Counted from the first letter of the stretch, positions 1-10,572 are shown. The stretch: DNA of 64,000 bases from Euhalothece natronophila Z-M001 (GCF_007904085.1 NZ_CP042326.1:1736001-1800000); one strand, 5' to 3'. Notes: a model not told the origin generated them from the sequence alone. Program-made: numbers and translations.

Positions 1-868
1 CTGTTGGCTCAATAATAATATAACCGCCAGAAGGCAAGTCAACTCTTGGTTTTAGAGCTTCTCGAATCGCGGCATTAACGCGGAAATATTCAAGAATTGG
101 CTGTCTTTCTCGATGATGATCAATTAACACACCATTCGGAATCCGCCCTCCATTCCAACTGGCTAATTGTTGTTTAACTCGTTTTACACCAGCGTTAGAA
201 TCAACAACAATGCGGTTGACCTGATTAGTATAAATATCTCGTAATACCCGTTGAATAAAATCATCATCCCGATTGAGTAGAGCTGGTGGAGAAGCAGTAT
301 TTGCTGCTTGTTGGATAGACTCCCACTGCTGCTTGAGAGCCTCTAAGTCCTCCATAATCGCTTCTTCCGGTTGCCCTTCCGCTTCCGTGCGAACTAATAG
401 CCCCATTCCTGCAGGTTTAACTAAAATAGCTAAGGCTCGGAGCCGACTACGCTCGCTCTCTTTATTAATTTGTCGTGAAAGATTGACACCCCGTCCATAA
501 GGCATTAAAACTAAATATCGTCCAGGTAAGCTAATATTACCCGTTAAACGTGGGCCCTTATTTCCCGTTGGCTCTTTCATCACTTGCACAAGAGCCTTTT
601 GTTGGGGGGCAACTAACTCAGTAATCGCTCCAGAACTTCGTTTTAATCGCAACGGACCTAAATCTGTAACGTGGATAAAGCCATTGCGTTCTGCATCTCC
701 AATATTGACAAAAGCAGCATCAATTCCAGGGATGACATTCTCTACCACCCCAAGAAAAATATCACCAATTTGTTGATTTCCTGTAGAAACAACAATTTCT
801 TCAATCAGATTTTCGGAAAAAATTGCAGCCGTATGATGTTGCTCGGCAATAATAATTTGTTTTGGCAT
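1..868 (-). CDS. rne: Ribonuclease E/G, N-terminal part (cut by window edge)
   Basis: The reverse strand reads from ATG at 868 without a stop to position 1, giving 289 codons beginning MPKQIIIAEQHHTAAIF. The N-terminal part matches the RNase E/G family: the S1-like segment is visible as GDIFLGVVENVIPGIDAAFVNIG and GFIHVTDLG near residues 33-75, followed by RLTGNISLPGRYLVLMPYG. The endonuclease starts mRNA decay and rRNA processing in the cytoplasm, cutting single-stranded AU-rich RNA. The catalytic DNase I-like part and C-terminus lie outside the window. A long upstream gap (869-1426) leaves room for a long 5' UTR, which is how rne is autoregulated in other bacteria; here that is inference. 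Confidence 0.9.
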   Translation of the reverse strand, partial: MPKQIIIAEQHHTAAIFSENLIEEIVVSTGNQQIGDIFLGVVENVIPGIDAAFVNIGDAERNGFIHVTDLGPLRLKRSSGAITELVAPQQKALVQVMKEPTGNKGPRLTGNISLPGRYLVLMPYGRGVNLSRQINKESERSRLRALAILVKPAGMGLLVRTEAEGQPEEAIMEDLEALKQQWESIQQAANTASPPALLNRDDDFIQRVLRDIYTNQVNRIVVDSNAGVKRVKQQLASWNGGRIPNGVLIDHHRERQPILEYFRVNAAIREALKPRVDLPSGGYIIIEPT

Positions 869-1426
869 TCAATTCCCTCAAATTTCTAGCATTATTTGTT
901 ACACGCTATGTTGATATTTTCCCCTTGATCAGATGAGTTTGGGTAAATATCGAAGTCTAACCTAATCCCAGATCACCAATAGAAAATCACCTGTAACAAA
1001 TAAGAAAAGACCAGGCTTTGATATTGGTTGATTAATGGTTACGTTATGATAAGGCTCGGAATGGTTTAGTCAAGCGATTTGACATTATACGGTATCACTT
1101 AAAGATACAGCGTAAGGAAACAATGAAATTGATTTTCTATTAACAAGTCTCGAACAAAAAACATGAATAAGTTAACGCAACGGTTAGCACAATCCTGAAA
1201 AACAAAGGACTCTGCTAGGTCTGGATTTAATCCTCAGTTTTTTAGCAGTTTCCAATTTCCCTGCTATTCTATCACGAAAGTTTCATTTGATCCCACCTTA
1301 TGTTGTTTGTCCTTCGTCTTTCGTCCTTCGTCTCTTGTCCTTTGTAACCCAATGACTAATGACTAGAGTCAAGAGGGGAGCAGAATACTCCCCCAATCTC
1401 TAGCTAGGGTGGTACTACAGTTTTTT
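869..1426. other. Intergenic gap between rne and glgC
   Basis: This 558-base gap follows the glgC stop and precedes the rne start, both genes reading leftward. No ORF longer than a few codons has a ribosome site. It must hold the rne promoter and leader plus the glgC 3' end. A composite repeat lies at 1304-1366. The TTGACA-like string near 1079 points rightward, where no gene exists. I see no tRNA or structured RNA signature. Confidence 0.6.
1304..1366 (+). repeat. Composite pyrimidine-tract plus heptamer repeat, copy 1
   Basis: TTTGTCCTTCGT/TCGTCCTTCGT units are followed by CCCAATGACTAATGACTA. The same two-part structure recurs at about ten intergenic places in this window, for example 8250, 10572, 11337, 29379 and 49075. 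It resembles the short tandem heptamer repeats known from cyanobacteria. Confidence 0.7.
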
Positions 1427-2719
1427 TTAGATGACCGTATCATCAGGAATCGTCGCATTTTTTAGCACGACGACAATGCCACTGCGAATATAGAAACCTT
1501 CTTCTTCTCGGTTAGCTTCTTCTACCCGATCTTTATTCATAATTAGGACATTTTTGCCGATACGGGCGTTTTTATCCACGATCGCGCGACGGATTTTCGT
1601 ATTTTCCCCAATGCCAATGGGAATTTGATTATCTAGTCTGCCACCAGAAGACCTTTCAATATGGGATTCATAGAAATCAGCCCCCATAATCATGCTATTT
1701 TCCACAGAACAGCCTTGTTCAATGCGAGTGCGAATCCCAATCACAGAACTGCCAACGGTGCATTCTTTCAAGATACAACCTTCCCCGATAATGGACTCGG
1801 TGACTTCACAGTGCAACAGTTTTGTCGGCGGAAGATAACGCGCACGGGTATAAATGGGAGCATCCTTATCATAAAAGCTAAAGGGTGGCTTCGGTTGTAA
1901 GGTCAAGGCAAGATTCGCTTTATAGAAGGCTTCAATTGTCCCAATATCTTCCCAATAGTCATTAAACAGATATGCTTGCACTCGATGATTAGGGGCAGCC
2001 CCGGGGATAATTTCTTTCCCAAAATCAGTTTGCTCAGGATTCTGCTGTAATAACTTGTTCAAGACTTCTTTCTTAAAAACATAAATCCCCATAGAGGCAA
2101 TATAGGGCATTTTTTGGGCTTGCTGCTCATCTAACCCCAAAGTGGTTGTATCCACTCGCATTTGTTTGAGCGCATCCCCTTTTGGCTTTTCACTGAAATC
2201 AATGATGCGACCAGAATCATCAATTTTCATCAAACCAAAGCTACTGGCTCGTTTTTCGTCAATAGGAATGACAGATAGGGTAATATCAGCATTGGTTTCG
2301 CGATGATGCTGAATGAACTTGTCATACTCCATGCGATACAAATGATCACCAGAGAGAATTAAATATTCATCCACATCCCAGTCTTGGAATAGCCACAAGT
2401 ATTTACGAACGGCATCAGCAGTACCTTGAAACCAATTTGGATTTTCGGGAGTTTGTTGGGCTGCCAACACTTCGGTAAAACCATCGCTAAAGCCAGAGAA
2501 GTTGTAGGTTCGGCTAATATGGCGATTTAAGGAAGCGGAATTAAACTGGGTCAACACATAAATTTTTTCCAAGCCTGAGTTGATACAGTTACTCACTGGA
2601 ATATCAATCAAGCGATACTTTCCAGCTAGCGGGACAGCAGGTTTTGCCCGTAGTTTGGTTAACGGATAGAGACGGGTTCCAGCGCCGCCCCCCAAAATGA
2701 TACTTAAGACTCTTTTCAT
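1427..2719 (-). CDS. glgC: Glucose-1-phosphate adenylyltransferase (ADP-glucose pyrophosphorylase)
   Basis: Converts glucose-1-phosphate and ATP to ADP-glucose and PPi, the committed step of glycogen synthesis; the enzyme is a cytoplasmic tetramer, allosteric in cyanobacteria (3-PGA activates, Pi inhibits). The start at 2719 gives [17 protein letters not shown] (430 aa, usual length); AGGAG lies 8 bases upstream, and a 12-codon longer reading lacks family support. Visible motifs: [12 protein letters not shown] at residues 10-21 (nucleotidyl-transferase signature), [25 protein letters not shown] near 122-130, and FSEKPKG near 175 (sugar-phosphate lysine). A left-handed beta-helix fills the C-terminal third ([18 protein letters not shown]). 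It lies downstream of clpB on the same strand with a 94-base gap. Confidence 0.97.
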   Translation of the reverse strand: MKRVLSIILGGGAGTRLYPLTKLRAKPAVPLAGKYRLIDIPVSNCINSGLEKIYVLTQFNSASLNRHISRTYNFSGFSDGFTEVLAAQQTPENPNWFQGTADAVRKYLWLFQDWDVDEYLILSGDHLYRMEYDKFIQHHRETNADITLSVIPIDEKRASSFGLMKIDDSGRIIDFSEKPKGDALKQMRVDTTTLGLDEQQAQKMPYIASMGIYVFKKEVLNKLLQQNPEQTDFGKEIIPGAAPNHRVQAYLFNDYWEDIGTIEAFYKANLALTLQPKPPFSFYDKDAPIYTRARYLPPTKLLHCEVTESIIGEGCILKECTVGSSVIGIRTRIEQGCSVENSMIMGADFYESHIERSSGGRLDNQIPIGIGENTKIRRAIVDKNARIGKNVLIMNKDRVEEANREEEGFYIRSGIVVVLKNATIPDDTVI

Positions 2720-2813
2720 AAAATTTTCTCCTGAGTGCCAGAGGCTCCCCCTCAAGTGTAGGACTATGCGGTCAAGGTGGAAAGAGTTAAGATTTTCACT
2801 TATTTTGCTAAAT

Positions 2814-5507
2814 TCATGAGGACATCACTTCTACCGTAGCTGTTCTTGCATCTTCTTCCCCTTGAAAAACGAGTTGATTCTCAACACAATCAACGACAAT
2901 TGTATCGCCAGCATTAAACTGCATTTCTAGAATTTTAGTTGCAATGGGGTTTTCTAACTCTCGCTGAATTGCCCGTTTTAAGGGACGTGCGCCATAAACT
3001 GGATCGTAGCCAATATCAACAATATAGTTTTGAGCTGCTTCGGTTAATTTAATGGTTAATTTTTGTTCGGATAAGAGACTTTCTAACCGTCGTAGTTGAA
3101 TGGTGATAATTTCGCGCAATTCTTCTCGTTTGAGAGCATGGAAGATAATTAAATCATCAATACGATTGAGAAACTCAGGGCGAAAATGCTTCCGCAGGGC
3201 TTGTAACACTTTCTTCCGCATTTCTTCATACTGAGAATCGTTTTCGGTCAGTTGTAAAATGTCCTCACTGCCGATATTGCTAGTCATAATAATGATGGTA
3301 TTGCGGAAATCAATGGTTCGTCCTTGCGAATCGGTGATACGCCCATCATCCAACACTTGCAAGAGAATATTAAAAACATCAGGGTGGGCTTTTTCCACTT
3401 CATCTAAAAGAATCACTGAGTATGGACGACGGCGGACTTGTTCTGATAATTGTCCTCCTTCTTCATAACCCACATAACCTGGAGGTGCGCCAACAAGTCG
3501 GGAAACAGAATGCTTCTCCATGTATTCCGACATATCAATGCGAATTAAGGATTCTTCGCTGTCGAATAAAAATTCCGCGATCGCGCGAGCTAGTTCAGTT
3601 TTCCCAACACCAGTGGGCCCCATAAATAAGAATGAACCAATGGGACGGGCGGGATCTTTCATTCCTGCACGGGCGCGACGAATGGCTGCCGCAACTGCCG
3701 AAACGGCTTCTTTTTGCCCAATGACGCGTTCATGTAAATAGCCTTCTAAGCCTAATAAGCGTTGTCTTTCTGACTCTAAAAGACGATTAACAGGAATACT
3801 TGTCCATTTAGCCACAATTTCAGCAATATCGGAGTCAGAAACCTGCTCTCGTAGCAGAGCCCGCCCTTGTGACTGCATTTCTAATAATTGGCTTTCTTTG
3901 GTTTCCCGTTGCCGTTGTAAGCCTTCTAGCTGTCCATATTTCAGTTGAGCGGCTTTTTCGAGATCATATTCTCGTTCGGCTTGTTCCACTTGGACTCGTA
4001 GCTGATCTTCTTCTTCTTTAAGGTTATTAATTTCTTCTAAAACCTGCTTTTCTGACTGCCATTTAGAGGCTAATTCCTTCTGACTTTCCTCTAAAGTTTT
4101 CATTTCTTGCTCAATTTTAGTTAAGCGTTCTTTGGCTACTCGATAAGCACTAGAATTAGGATTGCCATTGGCTAACTCGTCTTCCCCTTCTAAGGAGAGT
4201 TTTTCCATTTGCAACTGCATTAAACGGCGATCGATGCTTTCTAATTCCGTCGGTTTGGAAGTAATTTCCATTTTTAATTTCGCCGCCGCTTCATCAACTA
4301 AGTCAATGGCTTTGTCAGGGAGAAAGCGATCGGTAATATAGCGATCTGATAACGTTGCTGCCGCCACTAATGCCGAATCACTAATTTTTACTCCATGATG
4401 GACTTCATAACGTTCTTTTAAGCCCCGTAAAATAGAAACCGTTGCTTCTACATCAGGTTGCTTGACATACACCTGCTGAAATCGCCGTTCTAGGGCTGGG
4501 TCTTTTTCAATATGCTTACGGTACTCATCAAGGGTAGTTGCCCCAATACAGCGCAATTCTCCCCGTGCGAGCATGGGTTTTAAGAGATTTCCAGCATCCA
4601 TGGTTCCTTGACCAGAACCTGTGCCAACTACGGTTTGTAATTCATCAATAAAGAGAACAGTTTGTCCTTCAGAATGGGTCACTTCTCGCAAGACTTTTCG
4701 CAGACGATCTTCAAATTCACCGCGATATTTTGCCCCAGCGATGAGGCTTCCCATATCGAGAGCAATTAACTGTCGATTTTTGAGGGATTCTGGAACATCG
4801 CCATTAACAATGCGTTGGGCTAATCCTTCCGCGATCGCGGTTTTTCCCACTCCTGGTTCCCCAATTAAAACCGGATTATTTTTAGACCGACGAGACAGAA
4901 CTTGCACCACACGACGGATTTCCTCATCCCGACCAATAACAGGGTCTAATTTTCCACTACTGGCTTGTTCGGTTAAATCCCGTCCATATTTTTCTAAGGG
5001 AGTTTGTTCTTCTTCTTTTTCAGACTCAGTTTCTGCTTCGCCAGCAGATTTTTCTTGTTTGGGGCGATTCGCGCGAAATTCTTTAATTGCCGCCTCAATA
5101 TCCTGAGGATCGACACTATAAGGGCGTAATAACCGTCTTCCTACTCGGTCATCTTCAGCAAATCCTAATAAGAGATGTTCTACCCCGATTACTTCATCTT
5201 GCCAACTGCTACGGGCTTTTTCAGCGCGATCGAGCAAGGTATCTAGCCCTCGCCCTAAATAAAGTTCATCGACTCGCATAGATTTGCGCTGACGATTAGT
5301 AAATACTTCTAACTGTTGTTGAAGACGGGAGACATCAACTTTCTTAGACTCTAAAATTTGATTGGCAACCCCTTCTGTAGAGAATAGGGTGAGCATTACG
5401 TGCTCTACTTCTAACTCTTGATTTTTGAAGCGACGGGCAACTTCTTGTGAATCAACAATTACATCCCAGGCTTGTTGCGTAAACTTGCTCGGGTCAGTCG
5501 GCTGCAT
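2814..5507 (-). CDS. clpB: ATP-dependent disaggregase ClpB
   Basis: Hexameric AAA+ chaperone that, with DnaK, threads and resolubilises aggregated proteins. 897 aa, full length. Domains in order: Clp N-domain repeats (about 1-150, [18 protein letters not shown]), an acidic linker ([17 protein letters not shown]), AAA-1 with Walker [14 protein letters not shown], the coiled-coil middle domain (about 410-530, rich in Glu/Lys/Gln, e.g. [18 protein letters not shown]), and AAA-2 with Walker [14 protein letters not shown]. The sensor/arginine region [13 protein letters not shown] and the D2-small domain follow. The middle domain marks it as ClpB rather than ClpA/ClpC. Cyanobacteria often have two clpB genes and I cannot tell which paralog this is. 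ATG at 5507 follows GAGAGTAAAGA. Confidence 0.95.
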   Translation of the reverse strand: MQPTDPSKFTQQAWDVIVDSQEVARRFKNQELEVEHVMLTLFSTEGVANQILESKKVDVSRLQQQLEVFTNRQRKSMRVDELYLGRGLDTLLDRAEKARSSWQDEVIGVEHLLLGFAEDDRVGRRLLRPYSVDPQDIEAAIKEFRANRPKQEKSAGEAETESEKEEEQTPLEKYGRDLTEQASSGKLDPVIGRDEEIRRVVQVLSRRSKNNPVLIGEPGVGKTAIAEGLAQRIVNGDVPESLKNRQLIALDMGSLIAGAKYRGEFEDRLRKVLREVTHSEGQTVLFIDELQTVVGTGSGQGTMDAGNLLKPMLARGELRCIGATTLDEYRKHIEKDPALERRFQQVYVKQPDVEATVSILRGLKERYEVHHGVKISDSALVAAATLSDRYITDRFLPDKAIDLVDEAAAKLKMEITSKPTELESIDRRLMQLQMEKLSLEGEDELANGNPNSSAYRVAKERLTKIEQEMKTLEESQKELASKWQSEKQVLEEINNLKEEEDQLRVQVEQAEREYDLEKAAQLKYGQLEGLQRQRETKESQLLEMQSQGRALLREQVSDSDIAEIVAKWTSIPVNRLLESERQRLLGLEGYLHERVIGQKEAVSAVAAAIRRARAGMKDPARPIGSFLFMGPTGVGKTELARAIAEFLFDSEESLIRIDMSEYMEKHSVSRLVGAPPGYVGYEEGGQLSEQVRRRPYSVILLDEVEKAHPDVFNILLQVLDDGRITDSQGRTIDFRNTIIIMTSNIGSEDILQLTENDSQYEEMRKKVLQALRKHFRPEFLNRIDDLIIFHALKREELREIITIQLRRLESLLSEQKLTIKLTEAAQNYIVDIGYDPVYGARPLKRAIQRELENPIATKILEMQFNAGDTIVVDCVENQLVFQGEEDARTATVEVMSS

Positions 5508-5642
5508 TCTTTACTCTCAATAGGTGTTAACTTAGCTCTCATAAGTGAGTATAGCAATTTATTAAAAGAGCAACGAGTGTTACCACCGATCAACTTACTA
5601 CCTGCGTTAAACTAGAGGTTAAAGCCAGCAGGAAATATTGCC

Positions 5643-5891
5643 ATGTGTATCTGTATTAACTGCCATTATGTCGATCGCTGCACGACTTATCATGCGGTAG
5701 AAACCCAACACGAACAAGCTCATTTGACCGATTCTCCCGACTTTGAACCCGTTGATCCCACCATTAACGTTAATATCCGCACTCAAGAAGATTATGTGGA
5801 AATGGAGTGGGATGTGGTCGGTTGTGAGAGCTTTCTCCAAGAAACAGGGAAATGGATGAAATTACGCCCCGGCGAACCCGTTCCCACCTAA
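5643..5891 (+). CDS. ycf34: Ycf34 family protein
   Basis: 82 aa beginning MCICINCHYVDRCTTYHAVE, the diagnostic N-terminus of the cyanobacterial/plastid Ycf34 family. Cysteines at 2, 4, 7 and 13 (CxCxxC then C) fit the iron-sulfur cluster reported for this family, which has been linked to photosynthetic electron flow. It is soluble and short, with an acidic middle part (DSPDFEPVDPTINVNIRTQEDYVEMEWDVVGCESF). The stop overlaps the end of the converging MBL-fold gene by 4 bases, so there is no room for a separate terminator. Confidence 0.9.
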   Translation: MCICINCHYVDRCTTYHAVETQHEQAHLTDSPDFEPVDPTINVNIRTQEDYVEMEWDVVGCESFLQETGKWMKLRPGEPVPT

Positions 5892-6556
5892 AGCGTCATT
5901 AATCCTTGATCGCTCACCTTAACAACGCCTTTTCCCCGTAAAAAGCCTGTATTCGCCCCCGGGCAAACATAGCTTAAGGTTTCTGGGGGAAATTTGGTTT
6001 GCAGTTTCTTTACATTTCTTAATTGTCGTCTCCAGTGAAAGGTTTTGCGACTCTGAATTGGGGTTAAATTTCCATTGGAATCAACCAATAAATGGCGACC
6101 AGAAAATAAAACACCACCATTACTCGGAACATAAAGACAGGCTGAACCCGGGGAATAACCGCAAGTCCAAATTCCTAACGCATCTCCCAATCTAATTTCT
6201 TCTTGAAACGAGGTAACACTCACTTCAGGGAGTAAATAGGCTTCTTGTTCTTGTACTACCACTTCACAGTCTAAATCAGACTGAATTGAGCGCACTTGAC
6301 TCATCCCCTCCCGATGGGTAAGAAATAACCAGTGCACGCCGCCTTGTTGTTCACAAAATTGCTGAAATGGCTGTGCTTCTTTCCAGTTTGGACAATCGAC
6401 TAAAATATTGCCCAAGTTGGCTCGAATGAAGTAGGAAGTTCCGCCGAGGGTGTCTCGGTTGGGGGGAAAGGCATAAATTCCCTCTAAAATTTTACGAGGG
6501 GGCTTAATATTGCTTACACTGGCAGAAGATGGATTTTGAGAAGAATCAGCGCACAT
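5888..6556 (-). CDS. Metallo-beta-lactamase-fold protein with degenerate metal site
   Basis: 222 aa. The overall MBL fold is readable: GGTSYFIRANLGNILVDCPNW (strand region), FLTHREGMSQV where active members have an HxHxDH-type motif, GYSPGSACLY where GHTPGS is usual, and LFSGRHLL where SGDHL is usual. At least four expected metal ligands are therefore changed (H to Y, D to R, second half of the HxHxDH box lost). It is probably a non-catalytic member or uses other residues; the substrate is unknown. ATG at 6556; convergent with ycf34. Confidence 0.75.
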   Translation of the reverse strand: MCADSSQNPSSASVSNIKPPRKILEGIYAFPPNRDTLGGTSYFIRANLGNILVDCPNWKEAQPFQQFCEQQGGVHWLFLTHREGMSQVRSIQSDLDCEVVVQEQEAYLLPEVSVTSFQEEIRLGDALGIWTCGYSPGSACLYVPSNGGVLFSGRHLLVDSNGNLTPIQSRKTFHWRRQLRNVKKLQTKFPPETLSYVCPGANTGFLRGKGVVKVSDQGLMTL

Positions 6557-6725
6557 TCGGGGATTCGTCCTTACAGATAATTGTGTCAGAATAGGGTTAG
6601 TAAAGTTAGCAACCAGTGATCAGCAACTGTAGCCAAAGAGTAACATAGTCTAGGACTGATTGCTGTCGTGATTAATCATAAAGTGTCGGTGTGTTGATGG
6701 CTATTGATAACGAATTGATATTAAT

Positions 6726-8243
6726 ATGGAATTATTCCTAGTTTTATTACTTTTAGCAGGGTTCACTTACATTCTAGTTCGCAACAGTGCTAAGGGCTTA
6801 ACAACTACGCCCGTTTGGTTGCTGTGGCTAGTGATTATGATTCCTGCTATTACTTGGAGTGTGTGGTTTTTAGTGATGGGAGAGGATGAACCGCCCCCAC
6901 CTTTACTGCTGATTATTCCCTTTATTGTTTCTCCTTTGCTTTATTTCTGGTTAATCCAAAAAGGAAGAAAAGATCAAGGGGGGGAAGCCACTAATTCTAA
7001 CTCCTCTCCTCAAGCAACAGCTTCTAATCAAAATCTACAAGCAACTTTACTAGAACAGCAACAACAACAACAGAAAAAGCCTCCAAAACTGCTAAGTAAA
7101 AACGAAGAAGAACAATTAAAGAGTTGTTTTTCTTGGGAGTTTTATTACTTACAAAATCTTGATTATGGTGGGCAAGCTGTTTTATGTCGAGGCAAGCTAA
7201 GAACCGCTCCTGATAAGGCTTATTATAAAATTAAAAAGAATATTCAAGAGAAGTTTGGAGATCGCTTTTTAGTAATTTTTCAGGAGAGTTTTCAAGGGAA
7301 AGAGCCTTTTTTTGCTTTAGTTCCTAATCCCAGAACAAAAGAGAAAGAAGAAACGAGAAATAATGATGAATTAAATAAACCTGTATTAGCACTCTCTTTA
7401 GCTGTAATTACCCTATTTACGACAACAGTAGTTGGGGCAACTTTAGCAGGAGTTTCTCAGGAAGAGGCTCAATCTGATCCGAATTTATTATTAGAAGGAT
7501 TGCCCTATGCGTTAAGCCTAATGTGGATTTTAGGATGCCACGAATTTAGCCATTATTTTACAGCAATTTACTACAATATTCGGGCAACATTACCTTATTT
7601 TATCCCCTTTCCTTTCTTTCTCGGAACGTTGGGGGCTTTTATTCAGATGAAGTCGCCAATTCCTCATCGGAAAGCATTATTTGATGTGGGAATTGCTGGC
7701 CCCATTGGGGGATTTGTGATGACAGTTCCGCTTTTACTTTGGGGACTTTCCTTATCAGAAATTGTTTCTCTAACTGATGAATCAGGGTTATTAGTGGTTG
7801 AGTCTCTTGACCCAAGATCATCGCTTTTAATGACAGTGTTGTGTAAACTAGCGTTAGGGGAAGACTTTGTGCAGGGAACAGCCATTGCTTTACATCCGAT
7901 CGCGATCGCGGGTTATATTGGAGTGATTGTCACAGCCCTTAATTTAATGCCAGTGGGACAACTTGACGGTGGGCATATTGTTCATGCTATGTATGGACAG
8001 CGCACTGCTGTGATTATTGGTCAAATTTCACGGTTTTTAATGTTAATTTTAGCCATCATTGAGCCGAGTTTCTTGATTTGGGCAATTCTTCTTTTCTTTA
8101 TGCCTATTTTTGATGAACCAGCATTAAATGATGTGTCGGAATTGGATCAAGTTCGAGATTTATTGGGCTTCCTTTCTTTAGTGTTATTAGTATCAATTTT
8201 ATTACCTCTTCCTGCAACGTTTACAGAGTTTTTAAATGTTTAA
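6726..8243 (+). CDS. Site-2-protease family membrane metalloprotease (EGY-like)
   Basis: 505 aa. The N-terminus has two or three membrane segments (residues 1-75), then a Gln-rich linker (QATLLEQQQQQQKK) and a soluble region of about 120 residues. The catalytic membrane domain follows: GCHEFSHYF carries the zinc HExxH, and NLMPVGQLDGGHIVH carries the second motif (NxxPxxxLDGG). This arrangement matches cyanobacterial homologs of plastid EGY1/EGY2 proteases, which cut substrates inside the membrane. Seven or more hydrophobic helices surround the motifs. Both catalytic motifs look intact. The physiological substrate cannot be read from the sequence. Confidence 0.9.
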   Translation: MELFLVLLLLAGFTYILVRNSAKGLTTTPVWLLWLVIMIPAITWSVWFLVMGEDEPPPPLLLIIPFIVSPLLYFWLIQKGRKDQGGEATNSNSSPQATASNQNLQATLLEQQQQQQKKPPKLLSKNEEEQLKSCFSWEFYYLQNLDYGGQAVLCRGKLRTAPDKAYYKIKKNIQEKFGDRFLVIFQESFQGKEPFFALVPNPRTKEKEETRNNDELNKPVLALSLAVITLFTTTVVGATLAGVSQEEAQSDPNLLLEGLPYALSLMWILGCHEFSHYFTAIYYNIRATLPYFIPFPFFLGTLGAFIQMKSPIPHRKALFDVGIAGPIGGFVMTVPLLLWGLSLSEIVSLTDESGLLVVESLDPRSSLLMTVLCKLALGEDFVQGTAIALHPIAIAGYIGVIVTALNLMPVGQLDGGHIVHAMYGQRTAVIIGQISRFLMLILAIIEPSFLIWAILLFFMPIFDEPALNDVSELDQVRDLLGFLSLVLLVSILLPLPATFTEFLNV

Positions 8244-8249
8244 GGTTTT

Positions 8250-8310
8250 TATCCTTTGTCCTTCGTCTTTTGTAAACCAATGACCAATGACTAATGACTA
8301 ATAACTGACT
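8250..8310 (+). repeat. Composite pyrimidine-tract plus heptamer repeat, copy 2
   Basis: TTTATCCTTTGTCCTTCGTC is followed by TTGTAAACC and then AATGACCAATGACTAATGACT heptamer-like units. Same order and orientation as the copy at 1304. It sits between the S2P gene and smpB. Confidence 0.75.
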
Positions 8311-8356
8311 GTGTGCGTTAATAGACTAAGAAATTAATAGATCAGGATAATAAATT

Positions 8357-8830
8357 ATGAGCCAAGAGAATCAACCAGGAGGCATCAAAATTGTTGCCCA
8401 AAATCGCAAAGCAAGATTTCTTTATGAAATTTTAGAAACCTATGAAGCAGGGATTCAGCTTATTGGAACGGAAGTTAAATCCATTCGCGCAGGGCGTGTT
8501 AATCTCCAAGATGGTTATGCCTTAATTCGCAAGGGAGAGGTTTGGATGATTAATGTTAATATTTCTCCCTATGAGGCAACAGGGTCTTATTTTAATCATG
8601 ATCCGAAACGGAGTCGGAAACTACTGTTGCATCGCCAAGAAATTAATAAACTCATTGGTAAAACCGAACAAAAAGGCTTAACTCTTGTTCCCCTCAAGAT
8701 GTACCTGAAGAAAGGATTAGTTAAGGTTCAAATTGGATTAGCGAAAGGGAAGAAACTCCACGACAAACGAGAAACCATTAAACGTCGTGAAGATCAAAAA
8801 GAAATGCAACGAGTGGTTAAGCGTTACTAA
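8357..8830 (+). CDS. smpB: SsrA-binding protein SmpB
   Basis: 157 aa, normal length. It binds tmRNA and carries it to stalled ribosomes for trans-translation. Visible family signatures: [62 protein letters not shown], and the basic C-terminal tail that enters the mRNA channel. AGGATAATAAATT precedes ATG 8357. The last 14 bases overlap the end of the converging pgeF-like gene. The tmRNA gene itself was not seen in the window. Confidence 0.97.
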   Translation: MSQENQPGGIKIVAQNRKARFLYEILETYEAGIQLIGTEVKSIRAGRVNLQDGYALIRKGEVWMINVNISPYEATGSYFNHDPKRSRKLLLHRQEINKLIGKTEQKGLTLVPLKMYLKKGLVKVQIGLAKGKKLHDKRETIKRREDQKEMQRVVKRY

Positions 8831-9581
8831 TAATTCCCGACCACTGAACAGCTTTCTCCCGACTACGGCGGTAGGAGAAGAAATGTTCTGGTTGCTGATA
8901 AGTACAGTGAGGAGAAACGGCAATTTGTTCAGGGTGAAAGCCCATATTTTGGAGTTGGAGATAGTTGACTCGTCGTACATCTAAACGCACTTTTCCCCCT
9001 TGGGTGTCTGGAAAGAGGGGAGAGGGTTGCACTTGCCAAAGTTGTTCTAAAATTTCGGTGGAACTTCGATCAGGAAATAGACTTTTTCCCACGTCTATGG
9101 CGACATCTTCTGAAACTTGATAGACTTCTCCACTAATCGCGGGCCCCAAAGCCACTCTTAAGTCTGATAATTGGCTACCATGAGAGAGAAAATGCGCGAT
9201 CGCGCTAGGTAAAATAGATAAAGCTGTTCCGCGCCAGCCTGCATGAACCGCCCCAACTTTTCCCCTTCTAACATCAGCTATTAAAATCGGCGTACAGTCA
9301 GCACTTGCCACCCATAAAGCCTGTTTTTCGCCATCACTGCATAAACCGTCGCCATCCACAAGTTTTGTATTTTCTAAGGGCATTTCTGAGGGGCTAACAA
9401 TAATTTTTCCATGCACCTGTTTTGTGCGGTAGGGTTTCGCCTCAAGAGAAAGACACTGGGTTAACTCAGAAAGAGAATAATCAGTACAGTCGCGAGTAAA
9501 GAAGGCATGAGAAAAGCCAGCCAGTAAATTACACCTGAAATAAGACACACCTTGCGCGACATGATATTCCCAATTGGACAT
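8817..9581 (-). CDS. pgeF: Multicopper polyphenol oxidase / purine nucleoside phosphorylase family (YfiH/PgeF/LACC1)
   Basis: 254 aa from ATG 9581 (a TTG-started extension to 9632 is possible but less likely). Family motifs: [28 protein letters not shown] with the zinc-binding His, and a C-terminal [18 protein letters not shown]. Members have been described as laccase-like oxidases, as peptidoglycan-editing enzymes and, for relatives of human LACC1, as adenosine/purine nucleoside phosphorylases. Which activity applies is not decidable here. The three metal ligands (His, Cys, His) appear conserved. Tail-to-tail with smpB. Confidence 0.88.
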   Translation of the reverse strand: MSNWEYHVAQGVSYFRCNLLAGFSHAFFTRDCTDYSLSELTQCLSLEAKPYRTKQVHGKIIVSPSEMPLENTKLVDGDGLCSDGEKQALWVASADCTPILIADVRRGKVGAVHAGWRGTALSILPSAIAHFLSHGSQLSDLRVALGPAISGEVYQVSEDVAIDVGKSLFPDRSSTEILEQLWQVQPSPLFPDTQGGKVRLDVRRVNYLQLQNMGFHPEQIAVSPHCTYQQPEHFFSYRRSREKAVQWSGIISNA

Positions 9582-9767
9582 GGCTGGTTGAGCAAAAGTT
9601 GAGGAAAACACCACAGTAATCCGTCCTGACAAATATTGAGTTGGCTTAACTAATTATGAATGATTAATTCTGTATTCGCCCCTGTCTTTGGTACAATCAG
9701 GATGCTGTTGTTTAGATTAACACAACACTAAGCAATTATCCTTTTAGTTAGTTTGCTCATTTTAATC

Positions 9768-9956
9768 ATGGGATTTGCTCAACTCTCGATCACTGCAATT
9801 GCTGAGGAATATAATCTTCCTGTGGAAGAAGTCTTCCGTTATTGTCAGCAGATGGGAATCGCTTATAAAAACCAAGACACCTGTCTCGCCTTGGAAGATG
9901 CAAAAGCGGTAATTCAACAAATCTTATCTCAAAGTCATCAGCCTTCTGGTCACTGA
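9768..9956 (+). CDS. Small protein with IF-2 N-terminal-like fold
   Basis: 62 aa from ATG 9768 (MGFAQLSITAIAEEYNLPVE); an upstream TTG at 9753 is less likely. The sequence reads as a single small helical domain like the IF2_N repeat of initiation factor 2: IAEEYNLPVEEVFRYCQQMGI, where IF2_N has AKELGVSSKEVLELLKELGI-type residues. It lies 79 bases upstream of psbV, in the same orientation. Function unknown; binding to RNA or protein is inference. Confidence 0.7.
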   Translation: MGFAQLSITAIAEEYNLPVEEVFRYCQQMGIAYKNQDTCLALEDAKAVIQQILSQSHQPSGH

Positions 9957-10034
9957 TGAGATGAATGTTAACGGCAGCACCAAGATTAAAAAACCCAATT
10001 AAAAATCAAAAAGCGTTTTGAGGAGAACTATATT

Positions 10035-10526
10035 ATGTTAAGAAAACTGATCTTACTAACAGTCGCCACTGTCTTTTTTGCTTGGCAACTTTTAGCAAGT
10101 CCAGCTACAGCGTTGGAATTAGACGAAGAAGCCCGAACCGTCAAGTATAATGAACAAGGGGATGAAGTTGTTATCAGTATTAAAGAAGCCCAAAGAGGAA
10201 AACGGCTTTTTAATGATACTTGCGCCCAATGTCATTTAGGAGGAATTACCAAAACTAATCCTAATGTGGGACTTAGTTCTGAGGCGTTAAAAGGGGCAGA
10301 ACCACCAAGAGATAACATTGCTGGGATTATTGACTATCTAAAAAATCCCACCACTTATGATGGGGAAATGGACATTAAGGAGATCCATCCCAATACCACA
10401 CGCGCTGATATCTATCCTGAAATGAGAAATTTAACTGAGGATGATTTAGAAGCGATCGCGGCTCATATTTTAATTCAGCCTAATGTCCGCGGTAAACAGT
10501 GGGGCGGCGGTAAGGTTTATAACTAA
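10035..10526 (+). CDS. psbV: Cytochrome c550, extrinsic photosystem II subunit
   Basis: 163 aa precursor. A signal peptide covers residues 1-26, ending ASPATA before LELDEEART. Mature protein: heme-binding CAQCH at 63-67, and the second axial ligand His118 (IKEIHPNT), which is His92 in mature numbering as in known PsbV. The C-terminus WGGGKVYN is typical. It acts in the thylakoid lumen, stabilising the Mn4CaO5 cluster and lowering the Ca/Cl requirement. TGAGGAG precedes the ATG. A GC-rich hairpin follows. Confidence 0.98.
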   Translation: MLRKLILLTVATVFFAWQLLASPATALELDEEARTVKYNEQGDEVVISIKEAQRGKRLFNDTCAQCHLGGITKTNPNVGLSSEALKGAEPPRDNIAGIIDYLKNPTTYDGEMDIKEIHPNTTRADIYPEMRNLTEDDLEAIAAHILIQPNVRGKQWGGGKVYN

Positions 10527-10540
10527 TCCTTTCATAGAAA

Positions 10541-10572
10541 CCCCTCCTCCTTGATTGTGGGGAGGGATTTTG
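10541..10572 (+). terminator. Hairpin after psbV
   Basis: CCCCTCCTCC pairs, with one bulge, with GGGGAGGG about 8 bases later and is followed by ATTTTGTTT, 15 bases after the psbV stop. This is consistent with an intrinsic terminator, though the T-run is short. Confidence 0.55.

Noticed and set aside
3259-5281. Several plus-strand ORFs inside clpB
   Set aside because: Antisense shadows of a long, well-conserved gene; none has a ribosome site.
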